From assembly GCA_934636305.1 (NCBI GenBank), contig CAKUAM010000037.1, forward strand, positions 1 through 18,374: 18,374 bases of DNA. Reading direction: 5' to 3'. Position 1 is the stretch's first letter, and each line of letters opens with the position of its first letter. The notes below the pieces were generated by a model that was given only the letters and a program-made list of their open reading frames with translations, was not told the origin of the DNA and searched no databases. Below are positions 6,709-14,793 of this stretch, one piece after another. Origin of the DNA: an uncultured Oscillospiraceae bacterium (GTDB lineage: Bacteria; Bacillota; Clostridia; Oscillospirales; Oscillospiraceae). The position numbers and the translations under genes were made by a program.

Positions 6709-7659
6709 GTTGTGATGATAGATCTTTTTATCGAGGGCGAAGATTCTTGCGCTGAAGCTGCCGGCTGGTACCTCCGGCAGCGCCTCGGCGTAGATTTCCA
6801 TGCGGCTGTCGATCCGGTCAATCTCAGACAGCAGCTCCGCCTCCGCGCACATCGGGCGCACGGCAGCGCCGTATTCCGGTTCTCCGTGGTGTGAAAGGAT
6901 CATATGCTGCAGCAAAAGGCTCTTTTCCTCCGGGATCTGCAGCTGCCTGGCGACCTCCGCAGCCTCCTGCGCGCCCATGACCAAATGTCCGATCAGCTGC
7001 CCGGGCATGGAATAGTCCGTGACCATGCCGAGGCTGGAGAAGGCAAACTCGCGTTCCTTGGCAAAGTCGTGCAGCAGTGTACCGGTCAGAAGCAGGCTCC
7101 GGTCAATGATATCGCCATACAGGCCGGAGAGGAAATCTGCGATTTTCAGCATGTTGGACGTGTGCATCAGCAGACCGGACAGAAAGCTGTGGTGCACGCT
7201 CTTGGCAGCCGGGATGCTGCGGAAGGCGCTTAAATGGCGCTGCAGCATTTCACGTGCCACGGCGTGGTAATCGCTGTCGGGCATGGAGTCAATCAGGCGG
7301 TCGATCTCCTGCAGCCGTGCATCCGGGTCAATGGGCGCAACGGGAACAAGCGCGGAAACGTCATACTGGTCGCTGCTGTCTGCCATGCGGATGCGGCCGG
7401 CTGTCAGCTGCGGCGCACCCTTGAACTCTGATACCTGCCCGCGGATTTTGACGATGCGGCCGATATCGCCGGGATTGGCGCCGATGGGACCGGAGTAGTC
7501 CCAGACCTTCAGGTCGATTGTGCCGGTGCGGTCGGCCAGCACGCCGGATAAAAACGGCTTTCCGGCTGCCGTTGTCTTGAGAAAGGCGTCCTTCAGGACA
7601 TAAAAGCCCTCCACGTCATCGCCGGAGAGCATGTCTGCAATCTGCTTGTTGTATTCCAT
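6706..7659 (-). CDS. yhaM: YhaM-type 3'-5' exoribonuclease (OB fold plus HD domain)
   Basis: The product has 317 residues, close to B. subtilis YhaM (314). An OB-fold nucleic-acid-binding part covers about residues 10-95 (GKPFLSGVLADRTGTIDLKVWD...GDIGRIVKIRGQVSEFKGAPQL). An HD phosphohydrolase domain follows with H156/H157, H166, the HD pair H197-D198 (LLHDFAKE), H225 and HH257-258. YhaM degrades short RNA and single-stranded DNA from the 3' end with Mn or Co ions. The ATG at 7659 has GAGGAC 6-11 nt upstream. The gene has its own sigma-A promoter. Its TAG stop (6706-6708) is formed by the end of the MITE; the protein end KIYHHN appears natural, so the insertion did not truncate it. Confidence 0.93.
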   Translation of the reverse strand: MEYNKQIADMLSGDDVEGFYVLKDAFLKTTAAGKPFLSGVLADRTGTIDLKVWDYSGPIGANPGDIGRIVKIRGQVSEFKGAPQLTAGRIRMADSSDQYDVSALVPVAPIDPDARLQEIDRLIDSMPDSDYHAVAREMLQRHLSAFRSIPAAKSVHHSFLSGLLMHTSNMLKIADFLSGLYGDIIDRSLLLTGTLLHDFAKEREFAFSSLGMVTDYSMPGQLIGHLVMGAQEAAEVARQLQIPEEKSLLLQHMILSHHGEPEYGAAVRPMCAEAELLSEIDRIDSRMEIYAEALPEVPAGSFSARIFALDKKIYHHN

Positions 7660-7692
7660 AGCTGCGTCCTCACTGTCATTTCAGATGAGCTG

Positions 7693-7721
7693 ATTATACC
7701 AGCGTTTTGGGAAAACCGCAA
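7693..7721 (-). promoter_or_regulatory. Sigma-A promoter of yhaM
   Basis: On the minus strand TTGCGG (7716-7721) and a perfect TATAAT (7693-7698) are 17 nt apart, 33 nt before the yhaM start codon. Confidence 0.8.
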
Positions 7722-7770
7722 TGCCTGATGAGACAGATTGGGGCCGCTGCCTAAAATCCGGGGCTTCGGG

Positions 7771-7799
7771 TTGTTTTTTGACGATTTTTGTGCTATAGT
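7771..7799 (+). promoter_or_regulatory. Sigma-A promoter of the DivIVA-like gene
   Basis: TTGTTT (7771-7776) and TATAGT (7794-7799) are 17 nt apart, 28 nt before the start codon. It is divergent from the yhaM promoter. Confidence 0.72.
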
Positions 7800-7827
7800 T
7801 AAGAAAAATAATGCGGGAGGACAGCAC

Positions 7828-8538
7828 ATGGCTGATTTCTCAAAATTTCGCACGGCGGTGAGCGGCTTCAACCGCACGGATGTGGTCAATTACATTGAGG
7901 CAGCCTCTGCAGAGCACCAGAAGGCGCTGCGGAAGCTCACGGACGAGCGCGATAAGCTGGCCGCGGACAATGCGGCGCTGCAGGCGCAGCTTGACGGCGC
8001 CGCCGCCCCGGAGACGGACGGCGCGCTGCAGGAAAAACTGGAGCAGGTGCAGCAGGAGCTGGAGCAGGCCCGGCAGGAGCTTGAAAAAACGAAGCAGGAG
8101 CGTGACAGCCTCGCAGCAGAGGTGGACGCGCTTGCGCAGGAGGGCGTCTCGCTGGCCGATCAGCTCAAGCAGGCGCAGCAGGAGCTGGAGCAGGCCCGGC
8201 AGGAGCCAGCGGAGCAGCCGGAGACGGAGCAGCCGCAGGAGCCGTCGATACAGAGCAAGGAGCTTTCGGCCTACCGTCTGGCTGCGCAGACCGAGCGCAA
8301 CGCGGTCATCCGCGCCAGACGCATTTATGGACAGCTTTCCAATCTCTGTGAGGATGCGCGCAGCCGCTATCTGGAATCCGGAGAGGAGATCGCTGCGCTG
8401 ACGGCAGATCTGCAGACTGGCCTTGGACGGCTGCAGGATGCATTTGCGGAGGTGCAGGTCATTTTTGATGATGCGCAAAACGCCTTCGATCAGATGGAGC
8501 TGCCGGAAGCAGACGGCGCAGCACAGGACGAAGAATAA
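7828..8538 (+). CDS. DivIVA-like coiled-coil protein
   Basis: The product has 236 residues from the ATG at 7828, chosen because GGGAGG lies 7 nt upstream; an earlier in-frame ATG overlaps the promoter. The N-terminus (FSKFRTAVSGFNRTDVVNYIE, residues 4-24) resembles the short membrane-curvature-binding head of DivIVA/GpsB-type proteins. Residues about 25-140 are a Glu/Gln-rich coiled coil with heptads such as QQELEQARQELEKTKQERDSL. After a Pro/Gln/Glu linker (about 125-145) a second helical part (YRLAAQTERNAVIRARRIYGQL...) ends in an acidic tail. A cell-division or pole-related scaffold role is inferred from the fold only. It has its own promoter and terminator. Confidence 0.6.
   Translation: MADFSKFRTAVSGFNRTDVVNYIEAASAEHQKALRKLTDERDKLAADNAALQAQLDGAAAPETDGALQEKLEQVQQELEQARQELEKTKQERDSLAAEVDALAQEGVSLADQLKQAQQELEQARQEPAEQPETEQPQEPSIQSKELSAYRLAAQTERNAVIRARRIYGQLSNLCEDARSRYLESGEEIAALTADLQTGLGRLQDAFAEVQVIFDDAQNAFDQMELPEADGAAQDEE
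8049..8206 (+). repeat. In-gene 32-bp direct repeat in the coiled coil
   Basis: The same 32 bases encode Q-Q-E-L-E-Q-A-R-Q-E twice, at 8049-8080 and 8175-8206. The offset is 126 nt, which is 42 codons or exactly six heptads. The reading frame and the coiled-coil register are both kept, so this looks like an internal duplication within the rod. Confidence 0.7.
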
Positions 8539-8543
8539 GGCAC

Positions 8544-8577
8544 GGGGAGCGCTGCGCAGCTGCAGAGCTCCCTTTTT
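8544..8577 (+). terminator. Intrinsic terminator after the DivIVA-like gene
   Basis: GGGAGC (8545-8550) pairs with GCTCCC (8567-8572), with an inner CTGC/GCAG stem, and TTTTT (8573-8577) follows directly. It starts 5 nt after the stop codon and separates this gene from the helicase gene; some read-through is likely because no clear helicase promoter is seen. Confidence 0.8.
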
Positions 8578-8599
8578 ATGCCGGTAAGCAGGGGAAGGT

Positions 8600-10849
8600 A
8601 TGACCAAAGAGGAATTTACTGCGCGCTATATGGCGCAGTTCAGCGAGCAGCAGCGGCAGGCGGTCATGGCGGAGGAGCGGGCCGTTTTGCTGCTGGCTGT
8701 GCCGGGCAGCGGAAAGACGACGGTGCTTGTCACGCGGCTGGGCTATATGGCGCTTTGCCGGGGGATCGATCCGGCTTCCATTCTCACCATGACCTATACT
8801 ACGGCGGCCACGCGCGAAATGCGCGAGCGCTTTGCCGCGCGCTTCCCGGAGCTGGCCGGCCGCATGCCGCAGTTCCGCACAATCAACGGCCTGTCGTCGA
8901 AGATCATCGCCTACAGCAGCCGGAGCCTCGGGCCGGCATTTTCCCTGCAGGAAAATGCCGGGGAGCTTGCGCAGCTGGTCGGCCGGATCTACCGGGAAAA
9001 AAACGGGGAATATCCGACCGACAGCACCATCCGGGAGATCCGCACAGCCATTACCTACTGCAAGAATAGAATGCTCACACAGGAGGAAATCCGCGCGCAG
9101 AGGTTTGAGATTCCGGGCTTTGCGGAGATCTACGCGCGCTACTGTGCGGCGCTGCGCGCAGCCAGGCAGATGGATTATGACGATCAGATGCGCTACGCGC
9201 TGGCCATTTTGCGCAAGCAGCCGGAGGTACTTGCGCAGTTCCAGGCGCAATACCCTTATCTATGTGTGGACGAGTCACAGGATACGTCCCGGGTGCAGCA
9301 TGCGATCATTGCGCTTTTGACCGGGGAGATCGGCAGCCTTTTCATGGTCGGCGACGAGGATCAGAGCATTTACGGCTTCCGCGCAGCGGATCCGGAGGCA
9401 CTGATGCGCTTTTCTGAGATGTATCCAGGGGCAAAGGTGCTGTTTCTGGAGGAAAATTACCGCTCAACCCCGCAGATTGTGCAGCTGGCAGGGCGCTTTG
9501 TTGCGCGCAACCGCAGCCGCTATCCCAAAACACTCCGGCCAACAAGACCGGATGGCCCTGCGGTGCAGCTGGTGCATGCACAGAGCCGGCAGACGCAGAT
9601 TGCCTATCTGTATACGCTGGCGCAGCAGACCGACACGCCGTTTGCGGTTTTGTACCGCAACAATGACAGCGCGCTGCCGCTCATCGACCTTTTTGAGCGC
9701 AGCGGCACGCCGTACTGCTGCCGCAGCTATGACGATACGTTCTTTTCCCACCGGATTCTGGCCGATGTGGCGGATATCATCCATCTGGCCTACGCGCCGG
9801 AGGATACGGAGGCATTCCTGCGCGTGTATTATAAATTCGGCGCGCCGATCTCCAAGGAGGTCAGTCTCGCCGCGTGTGCGCGCAGCGCGCGCACGCACGA
9901 GTCCGTGTGGCAGTGCGTGCTGGAGCAGACAGGGCTGAGTGCGGCCTGCCGGGATGCCGTGGGCCGGCTGCAGGCACTGCTTGCCGCGCTGCCGAATGTG
10001 CCTGGCGGAGAGCTGATCGCCATGATCTGGGGGCCGATTGGCTATGGCCAGTTTGTTGCCGCGCGCAGACTCGACACAGGAAAGTTTTCGATCCTGCAGA
10101 TGCTTGCCGCACGCGAGCAGACGCCGGAGGACTTTTTGCTGCGTCTTGCACAGCTGCGGCAGATCGTGCAGACGCATGAGAACCCGCCGCAGGCGAACGT
10201 TACGCTCTCCACCATCCATTCGAGCAAGGGACTGGAATATCCCAGCGTGTATCTTCTCGATGTACACGACGGCGTGCTGCCGGCGAGGGCAGATGCGGCG
10301 GGGACGACGCAGCAGGAGCGGCAGGAATATGAGGAGGACCGGCGGCTTTTCTACGTGGCAATGACGCGGGCGAAGGACCGGCTGTATCTATTCGAGTATC
10401 CCGATGTGCCGTCTGCGTTTATGCAGGAGGTGCGGGTGCTTTTGCCGGCGCAGACGTGCCCGGCAGAGGAATTTGCGTCCATTCTGCCTGAAAATGCCTG
10501 CGGCAGGCGGTATATGCACAGAACGGACGGCCCGGGAACCATTGCGGCGCAGTGCGGCGACACGATGCTTGTCTGCTTTGCCTCCGGCAGCTGGCGCCTG
10601 ATGGAGGCCGGCCAGCTGCTGCTTGAGCGTGACCGGACGCCAAGGCCGGCGCTGCCGGACGCAGACGAAGAACCCGCGCCAGCGGCTGTATGCACGCCGG
10701 GCCAGGCGATTTTCCATAAAAAATATGGCCCCGGGCGCGTCCTGGCCTTTGACGGTGCGCTCGTGACCATTCAATTTGATGCCGACCGCACCACGACGCG
10801 GCAGTTTAACCTGCAGCAGTCGTTGGCGCATGGGTTTTTGCAGCTTTAA
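8600..10849 (+). CDS. UvrD/PcrA-type superfamily 1 DNA helicase
   Basis: The product has 749 residues, the size of UvrD/PcrA. All helicase motifs are present: the Q-motif region FSEQQRQAV (14-22), Walker A AVPGSGKTT (33-41), motif Ia TMTYTTAATREMRER (63-77), motif II VDESQ (223-227), motif III GDEDQSIYGFR (251-261), motif IV EENYRST (284-290), motif V TIHSSKGLEYPSVYL and motif VI RRLFYVAMTRAKDRLYL. The C-terminal segment GQAIFHKKYGPGRVLAF...VTIQFD resembles the Tudor-like domain by which PcrA/UvrD contacts RNA polymerase. It unwinds DNA 3' to 5' with ATP in repair and in resolving replication-transcription conflicts. Whether it is the main PcrA or a paralogue cannot be told here. The ribosome binding site GGGGAAGG lies unusually close to the ATG at 8600. 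The stop overlaps that of the convergent radical SAM gene. Confidence 0.92.
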   Translation: MTKEEFTARYMAQFSEQQRQAVMAEERAVLLLAVPGSGKTTVLVTRLGYMALCRGIDPASILTMTYTTAATREMRERFAARFPELAGRMPQFRTINGLSSKIIAYSSRSLGPAFSLQENAGELAQLVGRIYREKNGEYPTDSTIREIRTAITYCKNRMLTQEEIRAQRFEIPGFAEIYARYCAALRAARQMDYDDQMRYALAILRKQPEVLAQFQAQYPYLCVDESQDTSRVQHAIIALLTGEIGSLFMVGDEDQSIYGFRAADPEALMRFSEMYPGAKVLFLEENYRSTPQIVQLAGRFVARNRSRYPKTLRPTRPDGPAVQLVHAQSRQTQIAYLYTLAQQTDTPFAVLYRNNDSALPLIDLFERSGTPYCCRSYDDTFFSHRILADVADIIHLAYAPEDTEAFLRVYYKFGAPISKEVSLAACARSARTHESVWQCVLEQTGLSAACRDAVGRLQALLAALPNVPGGELIAMIWGPIGYGQFVAARRLDTGKFSILQMLAAREQTPEDFLLRLAQLRQIVQTHENPPQANVTLSTIHSSKGLEYPSVYLLDVHDGVLPARADAAGTTQQERQEYEEDRRLFYVAMTRAKDRLYLFEYPDVPSAFMQEVRVLLPAQTCPAEEFASILPENACGRRYMHRTDGPGTIAAQCGDTMLVCFASGSWRLMEAGQLLLERDRTPRPALPDADEEPAPAAVCTPGQAIFHKKYGPGRVLAFDGALVTIQFDADRTTTRQFNLQQSLAHGFLQL

Positions 10850-11688
10850 AACCGGCTTGCGTAGCCGCACCGGCGGCAGAGCGCCTCGGCGCGCACGCCG
10901 CGGGCAAAGCCCTCGCGGATGGCGCAGGCGCGCGGTGAGGTAAGAATTTCCTCGAGCTCCTGAGCAAACAAATTTCCCAGTGCCAGGTGTCCCTCGCTGT
11001 CGAGGCAGCAGGGGACAACCGTGCCGTCGGACAAAACGGCCAGCTGATCGGACAGCGCACGGCAGCGGCCTGCCGCGCCGGTATCGGCGGCATCCTCATC
11101 CGGCCAGTCAAAGCGCTCCCCATAGCTTAGAAACATGCCGTCGCAGATCCGCCAGCCCCATGTGTTTTTTGTCCAGCTGCCGGGGAAGGCCGCGCGCAGA
11201 TGGGCAAGAATTTCCTCGTTTCTTGTGTGCAGGCCGTGTGTGGACGCGCCGTCAAGGTTCCACAGGCGAAAGTCCGTCAGAATGCCGGCGGCCTGTGCCT
11301 GCCGGGCAAAATCTGTGCAGCCGGTCAGATAGGCGGAAAAGCTGCCTGCCTCGTTGGCCTCAAAGCTGTGCAGGCTGACAGATACCTTGCGTACGGCGGG
11401 CGAGGCAAGCAGAACCGGCTGCTGCTTTGGCAGCAGCGTACCGTTTGTCGTGAGCGTCACGCGGAAATCCAGCGCATGGCAGGTGGCGAGAAGCTCGGCA
11501 AGCTGCGGGTGCAGCAGCGGCTCGCCCATGACGTGCAGATAGAGATACCGGCTGTAGGGACGCAGCTTCTGCGCCAGAACGGAAAATCGCTCCGGCGTCA
11601 GAAAGACAGCCGGGCGCGATGTGCCGGGGCAGAAGCTGCAGGAAAGATTGCAGCAGGTTGTGATTTCAAGATAGATTCTGGAGAACAT
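10846..11688 (-). CDS. Radical SAM/SPASM-domain protein of unknown substrate
   Basis: The product has 280 residues from the ATG at 11688 (MFSRIYLEITTCCNLSCSFC). It was chosen because AAGGATGG lies upstream and the radical SAM domain begins at once; a longer frame upstream has no family resemblance and would overlap the SprT gene. The radical SAM motif CxxxCxxC is C13, C17 and C20. YLHVMGEPLLHPQL (GEPL) and TTNGTLL follow. The C-terminal part (C-R-A-L...SDGTVVPCCLDSEG...LGNL...LCRRCGY) is a SPASM/twitch-like auxiliary Fe-S binding region. Such proteins modify peptides or act as anaerobic maturases, but no precursor peptide is seen beside it. Its TAA stop shares the TTAA at 10846-10849 with the helicase stop. 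Confidence 0.85.
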   Translation of the reverse strand: MFSRIYLEITTCCNLSCSFCPGTSRPAVFLTPERFSVLAQKLRPYSRYLYLHVMGEPLLHPQLAELLATCHALDFRVTLTTNGTLLPKQQPVLLASPAVRKVSVSLHSFEANEAGSFSAYLTGCTDFARQAQAAGILTDFRLWNLDGASTHGLHTRNEEILAHLRAAFPGSWTKNTWGWRICDGMFLSYGERFDWPDEDAADTGAAGRCRALSDQLAVLSDGTVVPCCLDSEGHLALGNLFAQELEEILTSPRACAIREGFARGVRAEALCRRCGYASRF

Positions 11689-11690
11689 GC

Positions 11691-12275
11691 ATGGCCCATC
11701 CTTCAGATAAAAATGGCGCAAAAAGCAGCGCGGAAAGGGACAGTATGTGGACATTGGAACAGGTGCAGGCAGAATACCGCCGGCTGGACCGGCTGCTGGG
11801 GATCGATACCTCCAAAATTGCAGTGTCGTTTTCCAAGCGGATGACGCGGCAGTACGGGGTGTGTACGTTTTTGAAAAACAAACCGCAGCAGATCCGCCTG
11901 GCGGAGTTTCTGCGGCAGGAGGATGCGGTGTTCTGGGACACGGCGCGGCATGAATATGCCCATGCCGCCGTTGCGCTGCTGACGGGAAAGCGGCATGGCC
12001 ACGATGCGGCATGGCGCGCCGTCTGCCGGCGGATCGGCTGCCCGGCGGAGCGCCTGGCACCTGCCTGTGAGGCGGCAGCGCAGAACCGGCAGCGCATCGC
12101 GGCCAGCCGTGGGGTGTATGTGGTGACGTGCCGCACCTGCGGCGCAGAATCCAGATATCTGCGGCGCGGGACCGTGGTGCAGGCCGTGGAGGCCGGCAGC
12201 GGCGGGATCCGCTGCAGACTGTGCGGCGGGCGGAAATTTACATTGGAAAAACGATTTGAGGAGGAAAAGACATGA
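11691..12275 (+). CDS. SprT-like zinc metallopeptidase
   Basis: The product has up to 194 residues. The zincin motif HEYAH (H87, E88, H91) is followed by RHGHDAAW, giving a further His ligand (H102 or H104), as in SprT/Spartan proteases. A C-terminal zinc ribbon has C147/C150 (CRTC) and C175/C178 (CRLC). Spartan-type proteases cut DNA-protein crosslinks; bacterial SprT-like members are poorly studied. Two starts are possible. The ATG at 11691 has GGAG 7 nt upstream. The ATG at 11745 (M19, MWTLEQVQ) has AAAGGGA close upstream and fits where family similarity begins. With the first start only 2 bp separate it from the divergent radical SAM start. The stop overlaps the next ATG (ATGA), so the downstream gene is translationally coupled. 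Confidence 0.82.
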   Translation: MAHPSDKNGAKSSAERDSMWTLEQVQAEYRRLDRLLGIDTSKIAVSFSKRMTRQYGVCTFLKNKPQQIRLAEFLRQEDAVFWDTARHEYAHAAVALLTGKRHGHDAAWRAVCRRIGCPAERLAPACEAAAQNRQRIAASRGVYVVTCRTCGAESRYLRRGTVVQAVEAGSGGIRCRLCGGRKFTLEKRFEEEKT

Positions 12276-12715
12276 CATACGCGGAAAAAGCAAAGGCGAA
12301 TTTTCTTAACGGCTGCAACTGCGCGCAGGCGGTGTTTCTGGCGTTTGCAGACGAGCAGATGGACCGGGACACGGCCATGCGCCTGGCCGCAGGGCTTGGC
12401 GGCGGAATGGCCGGCATGCGCGGCATCTGCGGCGCGGTGACCGGGATGTTTTTGGCCTATGGTCTGCTGCGCGGCAGCAATGACCCGACCGATCAGGAGC
12501 GGAAAAAAGACTGTTATGAGACGCTGCGGCGTCTGGCGGGCGAGTTTGAGCAGCGGGAGGGCACGCTGAGCTGCCGGCAGCTGCTGGGGCTTGACCCGGA
12601 CTTCACGCCGAAGGCGCCGCAGCCGCGCACGCAGGCGTATTATGACAGCCGGCCATGTCCGTATCTGGTTGAGCATGCAGCGGCCATTCTGGAGGCATAC
12701 CTCCGCGCTAATTGA
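12272..12715 (+). CDS. C_GCAxxG_C_C-family putative redox protein
   Basis: The product has 147 residues. It has the family's cysteine pattern: NGCNCAQAV (C15, C17), GGGMAGMRGICGAVTG (C53), then C81, C101 (CRQLLG) and C129 (RPCPYLV). This family is often a stand-alone protein or the C-terminal part of redox proteins; its function is not established, and iron-sulfur or thiol chemistry is inferred from the cysteines. It overlaps the SprT-like gene by 4 nt (ATGA), with GAGGAGGA upstream inside that gene. Its 3' end overlaps the recG 3' end by 8 bp. Confidence 0.88.
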   Translation: MTYAEKAKANFLNGCNCAQAVFLAFADEQMDRDTAMRLAAGLGGGMAGMRGICGAVTGMFLAYGLLRGSNDPTDQERKKDCYETLRRLAGEFEQREGTLSCRQLLGLDPDFTPKAPQPRTQAYYDSRPCPYLVEHAAAILEAYLRAN

Positions 12716-14753
12716 GGCTGACCTCCTGCTGCGTGAACAGCGCACTTACGCGGGCCTTCAGGGGCGCCAGCTCCGGCCGGTTCAGACTCTCTGCGTCCGA
12801 TATGACGTCTGCTGCGGCGCGCTGCGCCTGCTGCAGCGTGACAAGATCCATCTGCAGGCTTGCCGCCTTGAGAAGCGGCAGGCCATGCTGCCGGCTGCCG
12901 AAGAAATCGCCCGGGCCACGCAGCGCAAGATCCTGTTCGGCGATCTGGAAGCCGTCGGTTGTTTTGCAAAGCGCCTGCAGGCGCTGGCGCGTCAGCTCAT
13001 TTTTCGTGTCGGAGACGAGCACGCAGTAGGATTGCGCCTGCCCGCGGCCCACGCGGCCGCGCAGCTGGTGCAGCTGGCTCAGGCCGAAGCGCTCCGCGTT
13101 TTCCACAACAATCAGCGTTGCGTTCGGCACGTCCACGCCGACCTCCACAACGGTTGTGGCGACAAGAATGTCATATTGCCCGGCAGCAAAGGCGGCAAGA
13201 ATGCTGTCTTTTTCTGCGCCCTTCATCCGCCCATGCAGCAGACCGACGCGCAGCTGGGGAAATACCTCCTGCTGCAGCGTCTGCGCCCAGCTCTCTGCGG
13301 ATTTCAGACCGGGATCCTCGCCCTCCTCCACGGCAGGACAGACGATATAGACCTGATGCCCCTCGGCGCATTGCCTGCGGATAAAGCCATGCAGGCGCTG
13401 GCGCAGCTGCTCGCCGACAAGAAACGTCTGAACCGGCTGTCTGCCGGGCGGCAGCTCGTCGATGACAGACACATCCAGATCCCCGTAGGCAATAAGCGCA
13501 AGCGTGCGCGGAATCGGGGTGGCAGACATGACAAGAAGGTGCGGGCACGCCCCCTTTTCTGTGAGCCTTGTCCGCTGGGCGACGCCGAAGCGGTGCTGCT
13601 CGTCGGCGACGACAAGACCAAGGCCATGGAAGGCAACCGACGCACTGATGAGCGCGTGCGTGCCGATTATCAGCTGCGCCTCGCCGGAGGCAATCTTTTC
13701 CCGGGCCGCGCGCTTCTGGGCGGCGGTTTTGGAGCCGGTCAGAAGCAGAATCTGTACGCCGAGCGGGCCGAGAAGCTTCTGCAGCGTTTTGGCATGCTGC
13801 TCGGCAAGAATTTCTGTGGGCGCCATGAACGCTGCCTGCTTTCCGTTCCGGACGGCGCAGAAGCAGGCGGCGGCTGCCACCATGGTCTTGCCGCTGCCGA
13901 CATCGCCCTGTACAAGACGGTTCATGACGCGCCCGGCACGCAGATCAGCCAGAATATCATCGATGGCCCGCTGCTGCGCGCCGGTCAGGGAAAACGGCAG
14001 CGCGCGGTAAAACGTGGTTACACAGTCGGTCTGGTATGGTACGGTGCATACATCGGCGCGCGCAGCGCGCAGCACGGCAAGACCAGCCGAAAAAATGAAA
14101 AATTCCTCAAAAACAAGCCGCTTTCTGGCCCGCTGCAGATCCTCTGCGCTGCGCGGCATGTGAACAGCGGTATATGCCTCGGTGACGCCGCACAGGCTGT
14201 AGTCCTGCCGGACGGCATCCGGCAGAATCTCCGGCAGCAGGGATGAGACGTGCTCGAGCGCCTGCTGGATCAGCGTGAGCAGCTGCCGGTTGGAAACGCC
14301 GGCTGTCAGCGCGTAGACGGGCAGCAGCCGGTTCGTAACAAGACCGGGGCGGCCCGCTGGTTCGTGTGCGGGATTTGCCATCTGGCCCGGGTGCTCCGGC
14401 GAGAGTGTGCCATAAAAATAGTATTCCTCACCATATTTGAGCTGTTCTTTGACGTAGGGCTGGTTAAAATAGCTGAGCGTCAGTTTTCCGGTTGCGTCGG
14501 CGACGGTAAGCCTTGTGATGTCCATGCCCTTGCGGATCCGGCGCAGCACCGGCTGGGAGATGACCAGCGCACGGAAGCATGCGGGCTGGTCGGGCTGCAG
14601 CTGGCAGATGGGGACAAGCTGTGTCCGGTCCTCATAGTCGCGCGGGAAATATGCCAGAAGATCGTAGAGCGTGCAGATGCCGAGCCTGCGCAGCTGCGCC
14701 GCCTTTGTCGGACCGACGCCGCGAAGCTCTGTTACAGGGGAGGAAAGATCCAT
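12708..14753 (-). CDS. recG: ATP-dependent DNA helicase RecG
   Basis: The product has 681 residues, full length for RecG. It begins with a helix-hairpin-helix-like segment (VTELRGVGPTKAAQLRRLGI). An OB-type wedge domain follows at about 55-150, which splits the arms of stalled forks. The motor has Walker A GDVGSGKT (about 283-290), PTEILAEQH, ADEQHRFGV (a DEQH box), MSATPIPRT, and the VEVGVDVPNAT, QLRGRVGRG and RGPGDFFGSRQHG blocks. RecG reverses forks and branch-migrates Holliday junctions. The ATG at 14753 has AAAGGAG 9 nt upstream and a promoter further up. It ends convergently inside the last codons of the C_GCAxxG gene, with no terminator visible between the two. Confidence 0.97.
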   Translation of the reverse strand: MDLSSPVTELRGVGPTKAAQLRRLGICTLYDLLAYFPRDYEDRTQLVPICQLQPDQPACFRALVISQPVLRRIRKGMDITRLTVADATGKLTLSYFNQPYVKEQLKYGEEYYFYGTLSPEHPGQMANPAHEPAGRPGLVTNRLLPVYALTAGVSNRQLLTLIQQALEHVSSLLPEILPDAVRQDYSLCGVTEAYTAVHMPRSAEDLQRARKRLVFEEFFIFSAGLAVLRAARADVCTVPYQTDCVTTFYRALPFSLTGAQQRAIDDILADLRAGRVMNRLVQGDVGSGKTMVAAAACFCAVRNGKQAAFMAPTEILAEQHAKTLQKLLGPLGVQILLLTGSKTAAQKRAAREKIASGEAQLIIGTHALISASVAFHGLGLVVADEQHRFGVAQRTRLTEKGACPHLLVMSATPIPRTLALIAYGDLDVSVIDELPPGRQPVQTFLVGEQLRQRLHGFIRRQCAEGHQVYIVCPAVEEGEDPGLKSAESWAQTLQQEVFPQLRVGLLHGRMKGAEKDSILAAFAAGQYDILVATTVVEVGVDVPNATLIVVENAERFGLSQLHQLRGRVGRGQAQSYCVLVSDTKNELTRQRLQALCKTTDGFQIAEQDLALRGPGDFFGSRQHGLPLLKAASLQMDLVTLQQAQRAAADVISDAESLNRPELAPLKARVSALFTQQEVSLN

Positions 14754-14793
14754 GCGGGCACACTCCTTTTATCCGTGAAATGATGTCTCAATT

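Noticed and set aside
6488-6755. Small open frames inside and around the MITE
   Set aside because: They run through the terminator hairpin and the inverted repeats, have no ribosome binding sites, and are explained by the element itself.
11689-12060. A longer N-terminal extension of the radical SAM gene
   Set aside because: The extension has no family resemblance, covers much of the SprT-like gene, and the ATG at 11688 has its own ribosome binding site directly before the radical SAM domain.
12591-14246. A 551-codon open frame on the plus strand
   Set aside because: It is antisense to recG, which is intact and recognised throughout, and it overlaps the C_GCAxxG gene in another frame.
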